NCBI GenBank assembly: GCA_002455425.1
Contig: DKKT01000073.1
Span: 1-10,598, forward strand
DNA length: 10,598 nucleotides
Source: Chthonomonas sp. UBA6659
GTDB taxonomy: Bacteria > Armatimonadota > Fimbriimonadia > Fimbriimonadales > Fimbriimonadaceae
Direction: 5' to 3'
The position numbers were made by a program, and so were the translations under genes. Under the pieces are notes generated by a model, which made no database searches, was not told where the DNA came from, and saw only the letters and a list, made by a program, of their open reading frames with translations. Below, piece after piece: positions 6,117-10,598 of this stretch (position 1 is its first letter; every line of letters begins with the position of its first letter).

Positions 6117-7453
6117 AATCTCAACGAATCTGGGGCCTGATCCTCATCGGCATCATTGCCGTCGGTACGACGGCCTACACCACCCGGTCGAAACCTCGGA
6201 CCGACCACGCCGTGGAGCGGGCTGCCACGATCGCGAGGCCTTTCGCGAAGTTCGCCCCTGCGGTGAAGACCCACGCCGACCACGAGCACTTCTTCGTCGA
6301 ATCAGATGGAATGCCCGCCCACAAGATGATGGTGGGGATCAAGGCGTGGCAGCAGCAAGTCCCCCTGCCGCAGAAGTACACCGGAAACAACGCCTGGCAG
6401 TTTCCACTGTTTCCGACGCCGGCCAAGGAGCCGCTGAGCGCGAAAGAACACTTCTTCCGAGGTGCGATCGCAATCGCCGCGAACGGCGTCCCGATTTTCA
6501 ACCCGATCAAGAACGATGGGCGGACCGACACCTTTCTCGCGGGTGAACTCGACGAGTTCGGGGGTCACAGCGGGCAAGGCGACGATTACCACTACCACAT
6601 CCTTCCTATGCACTTGGAGAAGGCGATCGGCAAGGGCCTGCCGGTTGCGTACGCGCTCGACGGCTACCCGATCTTCGGGCTGACGGAGCCGGACGGATCG
6701 GCGGTGAAGGGCCTGGATCGATTCAACGGCCACACGACGGCAGCCCTTGGATACCACTATCACGGCTCTCTGACCTACCCGTATCTCAACGGGGGGTTTC
6801 ATGGTGAAGTGGTCGAGCAAGAAGGGCAGGTCCACCCTCAGCCGCGTGCCTCGAGCCCGCGGCCTCCGACCCGTCCGCTTCGCGGCGCAAAGATCGTCGG
6901 CTTCGAAACGGTCAAGCCAGGCTCTTACTCGGTGACGTACACGCTCGCGGGAGAAACCCGAAAAGTGAACTACACCGTCGACAAGGACGGTGGCGTGACG
7001 TTCGAGTTTGTGGACGGCCAAGGAAGGTCCACCAAGGAGACGTACTCCGGCGGCGATCGTCGAGGAGGTCGCGGAGGTCGGGGCGGGGGGTCCCGCCCGG
7101 ATGGGCTGGGGCCTCCTCCAGGTCCCCGGAAACCGTGGCTTGTCGACCACGCCAAAGAGCTCGATGCCGATCGAAATGGCGAGGTGTCGAAGTCTGAACT
7201 CTCCGATCAGTGCCGTGAAGCGTTCAAAGGATACGCAGGGGAGGCCACGGCGATCAAGCTTGCGGCGCTGCAGGATCGACCGACGGTGCGCAACGCGATC
7301 GGCGGTTTCGTCAAGGTCCACGCAAAGGAGCTCGATCAAAACGGCGACGGATCGATCACGGAAAAGGAGCTCATCGATTCGATGATGCGTATGTTCGACA
7401 AGCAAGACCGAGACGGAGACGGCAAACTTTCGGGTCGGGAGCTTGAGGGTTGA
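6113..7453 (+). CDS. YHYH-domain protein with C-terminal EF-hands
   Basis: The protein has 446 residues. An N-terminal signal or anchor (about 5-24, IWGLILIGIIAVGTTAY) precedes a YHYH domain (about 54-232). That domain carries two YHYH motifs (159-162 and 214-217), GELDEFGGHSG (144-154) and ALDGYPIFG (181-189). The YHYH family is widespread in secreted bacterial proteins and has no established function. The dense His and Tyr suggest metal binding, which is inferred. Residues 255-311 form a beta-rich segment. A Gly/Arg linker (about 313-326) is followed by three EF-hand-type calcium loops: 351-362 (DADRNGEVSKSE), 408-419 (DQNGDGSITEKE) and 432-443 (DRDGDGKLSGRE). The GTG start overlaps the upstream stop (GTGA), and the stop overlaps the downstream TTG start. 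This gene is therefore locked between two metallophosphoesterase genes. Confidence 0.9.
   Translation: MKSQRIWGLILIGIIAVGTTAYTTRSKPRTDHAVERAATIARPFAKFAPAVKTHADHEHFFVESDGMPAHKMMVGIKAWQQQVPLPQKYTGNNAWQFPLFPTPAKEPLSAKEHFFRGAIAIAANGVPIFNPIKNDGRTDTFLAGELDEFGGHSGQGDDYHYHILPMHLEKAIGKGLPVAYALDGYPIFGLTEPDGSAVKGLDRFNGHTTAALGYHYHGSLTYPYLNGGFHGEVVEQEGQVHPQPRASSPRPPTRPLRGAKIVGFETVKPGSYSVTYTLAGETRKVNYTVDKDGGVTFEFVDGQGRSTKETYSGGDRRGGRGGRGGGSRPDGLGPPPGPRKPWLVDHAKELDADRNGEVSKSELSDQCREAFKGYAGEATAIKLAALQDRPTVRNAIGGFVKVHAKELDQNGDGSITEKELIDSMMRMFDKQDRDGDGKLSGRELEG
7437..7441 (+). promoter_or_regulatory. Shine-Dalgarno GGGAG for a TTG start
   Basis: GGGAG lies eight bases upstream of the TTG at 7450, with GAGGG (7445-7449) even closer. 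Together with the signal peptide that begins right at this codon, it supports initiation at TTG. Confidence 0.6.
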
Positions 7454-8802
7454 AGCGGCTGATCCTCGCAGGGGGCGTCCTTTCGGCTCTTCTGACGTGG
7501 CCCTTCGTTCAGGGCCAGGAGCGGCGTCCCGGTGGTTCTCCGGCCGTGTATCGAACCGAGGTTCCCGTGAGCGAACTGAACGTGATCGCGGGAGCGCCGA
7601 CCTCTTCGAGCGTGATTCTGAGCATCCTCAGCCGGACGTCCGGAAGTGCCGAGGTGTCGCTCACCCTTCCGGGAGGCTCGGTCAGAACCGAGAAGGTAAA
7701 GCTGGAAGCCGAAGTGCCCTGTCCGCTGCTGATCGAGAAACTGCCTCCCGGGACGTCGGTCCCGTACGTCCTTCGTCAGGGCGATCAGAAAGTCGAGGGC
7801 CGTTTCTCGACCGCCCGTAAGGTGGGCGAGCGTTTCGTGTTTGCGATCCAGGCGGATTCGCACCTCGATGGCAACAGCGATGAGAGAGTCTACGAGCGAA
7901 CGCTTGCCAATGTGAGGGCGGACAGACCCGATTTTCTCGTCGACTTGGGCGACACTTTCATGGTCGACAAGTACCCGGATCCGAAGGACGCGTTGAAGCA
8001 GTATCGTGCGCAGCGGTATTGGTTCTCTCGAATCGGGTCCGAGCTGTCGGTGTTTCTCTGCCTCGGAAACCACGATGGCGAAGTGGGCTGGCCGGCACGC
8101 GACGGGGAGTCGAGCGCGATCTGGGCTCGGGAGCAGCGGGAGAAGTTCTTTCCGACCATCCGGGAGAACGGCTTCTATTCCGGAGCGCCGACGAAAGGCC
8201 TCTACTACGCGTGGGTGTGGGGCGATGCCCAGTTCATCGTTCTCGATCCGTTCGTGGCGACCACGCGCAAGGCCCGAACCGACGAAGACGGCTGGAACTG
8301 GACGCTCGGCGAAACTCAGTTCAAGTGGTTCGAGGAGATCCTCAAGCAGTCGACCTCACGTTTCAAATTCGTCTTCATCCACCACTTGGTCGGAGGGTTC
8401 GGAAAGGAGGCGCGGGGTGGCGTCGAGGCTTCCGACCGGTTCGAGTGGGGCGATCACGAACGGTTTGGACAGCATCGTATCGGCTGGGCCGCACCGATTC
8501 ACGCTCTGATGAAGCGGCACGAGGTGACGGCGCTCTTCCACGGGCACGATCACCTGTATGTCCGCCAGGAGCGCGACGGGATCGTGTACCTTGAGGTTCC
8601 GCAACCAAGTCACCGGCGAGGCGATCAAACATCCAGCGCCGAGGAGTATGGCTACAAGTCCGGGAAGATTCTTGGTTCCTCTGGACACATCCGGGTCACG
8701 GTGGACCCGGCCAAGGTAACGCTGGAATACGTTCGATCCGAGTCGGGTGACGGAAACCGCCGGATCGCCGATTCGGTGGATATCCCTGCGCTTGCCCGGT
8801 AA
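7450..8802 (+). CDS. Secreted metallophosphoesterase, paralogue of the gene at 4638
   Basis: The protein has 450 residues and starts at a TTG that overlaps the upstream stop (TTGA). MKRLILAGGVLSALLTWPF followed by VQGQ is a clear signal peptide. A beta-rich segment (about 40-122) matches the position of the Fn3-like domain in the paralogue. The metallophosphoesterase blocks are ADSH (135-138), GDTF (167-170), GNHD (206-209), HH (311-312) and GHDH (365-368). As in the paralogue, the purple-acid-phosphatase Tyr is absent: the residue three after Asp168 is Met171. Shared stretches include GFYSG, AWxWGDAxF, TLGExQ, KFVF-HH, FEWG, a GWAxPIH-like segment and SGK near the end. It is probably an extracytoplasmic phosphatase or phosphodiesterase of unknown substrate. 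Nine bases separate it from the sugar kinase gene. Confidence 0.9.
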   Translation: MKRLILAGGVLSALLTWPFVQGQERRPGGSPAVYRTEVPVSELNVIAGAPTSSSVILSILSRTSGSAEVSLTLPGGSVRTEKVKLEAEVPCPLLIEKLPPGTSVPYVLRQGDQKVEGRFSTARKVGERFVFAIQADSHLDGNSDERVYERTLANVRADRPDFLVDLGDTFMVDKYPDPKDALKQYRAQRYWFSRIGSELSVFLCLGNHDGEVGWPARDGESSAIWAREQREKFFPTIRENGFYSGAPTKGLYYAWVWGDAQFIVLDPFVATTRKARTDEDGWNWTLGETQFKWFEEILKQSTSRFKFVFIHHLVGGFGKEARGGVEASDRFEWGDHERFGQHRIGWAAPIHALMKRHEVTALFHGHDHLYVRQERDGIVYLEVPQPSHRRGDQTSSAEEYGYKSGKILGSSGHIRVTVDPAKVTLEYVRSESGDGNRRIADSVDIPALAR

Positions 8803-8805
8803 CCT
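8800..8805 (+). promoter_or_regulatory. Possible internal -10 box (TAACCT) for the kinase-murQ pair
   Basis: TAACCT fits TANNNT and ends exactly six bases before the GTG at 8812, the same geometry as at 303-308 and 1374-1379. The gene has no Shine-Dalgarno sequence in the nine-base gap. The box overlaps the TAA stop of the previous gene, and no good -35 is visible, so a chance match is possible. Confidence 0.35.
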
Positions 8806-8811
8806 GCCGGC

Positions 8812-9756
8812 GTGGCAGTGTTCTTGGGCTTCGACGGGGGCGGGACGAAGGTCGCGGCACGTGCGGAGGATGCTTCCGGCGCAGTGCTCTTCGAGGGTCG
8901 GGGAGGCCCGGCCAACTGGGCCTCGACACCTCGGGGCGAGTTGCTCCACCATCTGGAAGATGCCGCCAGGGGAGCGCCGAAAGCTGACCACGTCGCCGTC
9001 TGTTTAGCCGGGCTCCTAACCGAGCAGGACGCGGGCGAGGTGGCGCGCGCCCTTCATGACCGGTTTCCGGGGGCACGGATCACGGCCTTCCCGGACTATG
9101 TGGCGGCCTGGGCTGCCTACGACGGGCCCGGCGATCCGATCCTCGTCCTTTCCGGGACCGGCTCGATCGTCGTGTCGGCCACGGAGAATGGCTGCGTCCT
9201 CAAGTCGGGCGGTCGGGGGCCGCTCCTCGGCGACGAGGGATCGATGGTCGACCTCGGCCGGGAAGCGATCAAGACAGTCGGTGAGGGACGACCGGATGAA
9301 GGGTGGCGTCGCGCGGTGATGGGCGATGCCGACCGGCTCGATGAGTGGATCGCGGAGATCTATCGGAGTTCGTCCGTGCCGAGTCGGGTCGCGGAGATCG
9401 GCAGTTTGGCGCTGCGGGCGGGCGGCCCGGAGTCGGAGGCGATCGTCCGAGTCGTCGCCGACCGGCTTGCGGAGACCGTCTGGACCCATTTGCGTTCGCG
9501 CGTCGAATGGTCCCAGCTGGCGCATCGGCGGACGCCTTGGAGGGTCAAGCGCGGTTCGGCGCCCGTGGGGCCCCCGGCCCTCGTGCTCGTCGGCGGCCTG
9601 TGGGAGGCCTCGCCAAGGTACGAGGACGAATTCCGGATTGCGATGCGCTTGCGCATCGATCGGGAGCATCGGATCGCGGAGGGTTGCATAATAGACCGGC
9701 TGAGGCACCCACCCGTTCTTGGGGCGGTGCGCCTAGCCCGGCAATGGAGCCTATGA
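8812..9756 (+). CDS. BadF/BcrA-type ATPase, probable amino-sugar (MurNAc/GlcNAc) kinase
   Basis: The protein has 314 residues of the ASKHA fold, in the BadF/BadG/BcrA/BcrD family that includes N-acetylglucosamine and MurNAc kinases. It shows the phosphate-1 loop DGGGTK (8-13), a likely catalytic Asp95 in PDYVAA, the phosphate-2 loop SGTGS (114-118), the signature GGRGPLLGDEGS (133-144) and a late VLVGGLW loop (258-264). It likely phosphorylates MurNAc, GlcNAc or both at C6 in the cytoplasm. This is supported by the next gene, murQ, which it overlaps by four bases (ATGA). It starts at a GTG, with the first residues MAVFLGFDGGGTK matching the usual N-terminus of the family. MurNAc specificity is inferred from context. 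A GlcNAc-only kinase is the main alternative. Confidence 0.88.
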   Translation: MAVFLGFDGGGTKVAARAEDASGAVLFEGRGGPANWASTPRGELLHHLEDAARGAPKADHVAVCLAGLLTEQDAGEVARALHDRFPGARITAFPDYVAAWAAYDGPGDPILVLSGTGSIVVSATENGCVLKSGGRGPLLGDEGSMVDLGREAIKTVGEGRPDEGWRRAVMGDADRLDEWIAEIYRSSSVPSRVAEIGSLALRAGGPESEAIVRVVADRLAETVWTHLRSRVEWSQLAHRRTPWRVKRGSAPVGPPALVLVGGLWEASPRYEDEFRIAMRLRIDREHRIAEGCIIDRLRHPPVLGAVRLARQWSL

Positions 9757-10574
9757 GCACGGAGTCACGGAATCCCCGATCGTTTGGTCTCGACAAGATG
9801 TCTGCGGAAGAGATCGTTCGCTTGATGAACGAAGAGGAGCAGATTGTTCTGCGGGCCTTAGTCCACGCCGAGCACAGCCTCGCAAGCGCCGCGACGAAAG
9901 TTGCCGAAAACTACTTGGCCGGCGGCCGGGTGGTTTATGTCGGCGCGGGAACCAGCGGCCGGATCGCGAAGGCGGACGCGGCCGAAATGCCCCCGACCTT
10001 CGGCACCGACCCTGGCCGATTCATCGCGATCATGGCCGGTGGCGACGGCGTGATGGACAAGGCTGCCGAGGACGTCGAAGACGACGAGACCGCCGGCATC
10101 GAGGCGATCAACGATCTCGAATTGAACCGAAAGGACATCGTGATCGGGCTGGCTGCGAGTGGCAACACGCCGTTCGTGGTGGCGGCGTGCCGACACGCGC
10201 ATGCGAAAGGGGTTTGGACCTGCGGCATCGCGAACGCGAAGAAGAGCGCGTTGCTCGAGGTCGTCGATCTGCCGATCCTGCTCGACACCGGCCCCGAAGT
10301 CCTTACCGGTTCGACCCGCCTGAAGGCGGGGACGGCCCAGAAGCTCGCCCTGAACCGGATTTCGACGGCCGCGATGGTATTGAGCGGCAAGGTGATCGAG
10401 AACCTGATGGTCGACGTGCAGGCCAAGAACCACAAGCTCAAGGACCGGTGCATCCGGATCGTTCGGGAGCTGACCGGCGTGACCGCGACGGAGGCGCTCG
10501 AACTGCTGGAGAGCCATCATTGGAACGTGCGCTCTGTCCTTTCCGAGCACCGGCCGTCGGCGCGCGCGTCGTAG
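9753..10574 (+). CDS. murQ: N-acetylmuramic acid 6-phosphate etherase (MurQ)
   Basis: The protein has 273 residues. It cleaves the lactyl ether of MurNAc-6-P to give GlcNAc-6-P and D-lactate in the cytoplasm, a step of peptidoglycan recycling. It is a SIS-fold enzyme. The landmarks are GAGTSGR (64-70), AAEMPPTFGTD with the likely catalytic Glu78, EDVEDDE with Glu109 at the second acidic site, AASGNTP (134-140), and the family signature TGSTRLKAGTAQKLALN (185-201). MSTESRNPR at the N-terminus matches the usual TExRNP start. The ATG at 9753 overlaps the kinase stop (ATGA). An ATG at 9744 would add three residues. The protein is slightly shorter than E. coli MurQ because the C-terminal tail is reduced, although the helical LTGVTATEALELL segment is kept. 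Identification is firm. Confidence 0.96.
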   Translation: MSTESRNPRSFGLDKMSAEEIVRLMNEEEQIVLRALVHAEHSLASAATKVAENYLAGGRVVYVGAGTSGRIAKADAAEMPPTFGTDPGRFIAIMAGGDGVMDKAAEDVEDDETAGIEAINDLELNRKDIVIGLAASGNTPFVVAACRHAHAKGVWTCGIANAKKSALLEVVDLPILLDTGPEVLTGSTRLKAGTAQKLALNRISTAAMVLSGKVIENLMVDVQAKNHKLKDRCIRIVRELTGVTATEALELLESHHWNVRSVLSEHRPSARAS

Positions 10575-10598
10575 TCGCGCCGGCCCAGAGGCCACGCC

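Noticed and set aside
6302..7405. 367-codon minus-strand open frame
   Set aside because: It is antisense to the YHYH/EF-hand gene, whose conserved motifs fix the coding strand.
9345..9752. N-terminal extension of MurQ upstream of 9753
   Set aside because: The extension overlaps the kinase gene in another frame and has no MurQ-like sequence; the conserved TExRNP start and the ATGA overlap both point to 9753.

Overview
The window looks like chromosomal DNA from a high-GC, free-living bacterium. By eye the GC content is about 60% or slightly more. The gene set is a ThuA-like protein of the type common in Planctomycetes and their relatives, secreted metallophosphoesterases, a YHYH/EF-hand protein, a BadF-type sugar kinase and MurQ. 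Together with the start-site architecture described below, this fits a soil or water bacterium such as a member of Armatimonadota (Fimbriimonas-like). Planctomycetota and Acidobacteriota are alternatives. The taxonomic call is inference only. All supported genes lie on the + strand, and I see no transposase, phage gene, tRNA, rRNA or CRISPR array.

Layout. Positions 1-314 carry no gene. They hold a cluster of short direct and inverted repeats built around CCTCCCYGATNCCGG-like words, including one strong 15-bp hairpin, and look like REP-type dispersed repeats. Positions 315-1310 encode a ThuA-like protein. Positions 1386-1632 hold a small secreted-protein gene that appears to be broken by one frameshift. 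Its stop overlaps the start of an unrecognised secreted protein (1632-2576). Positions 2640-4599 form a two-gene unit: a winged-helix regulator followed by a beta-lactamase-family serine hydrolase. A perfect inverted repeat lies over the regulator's start codon. Positions 4638-10574 form a tightly packed five-gene run: metallophosphoesterase, YHYH/EF-hand protein, second metallophosphoesterase, BadF-type sugar kinase, and MurQ (MurNAc 6-phosphate etherase).

How the genes may work together. The kinase and MurQ form a recognisable pair for recycling cell-wall amino sugars: the kinase would make MurNAc-6-P, and MurQ would convert it to GlcNAc-6-P. The two metallophosphoesterases are paralogues that flank the YHYH protein. 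Their reading frames are joined by 4-base overlaps using GTGA and TTGA, which suggests they form one secreted, metal-dependent module. What that module does is not known.

Start signals fall into two classes. The starts at 315, 1386 and 8812 have a TANNNT box exactly six bases upstream of the start codon and no Shine-Dalgarno sequence, as expected for leaderless transcripts. The start at 2640 is similar, with eight bases. Internal operon genes (1632, 3193, 6113, 7450) have Shine-Dalgarno sequences instead.
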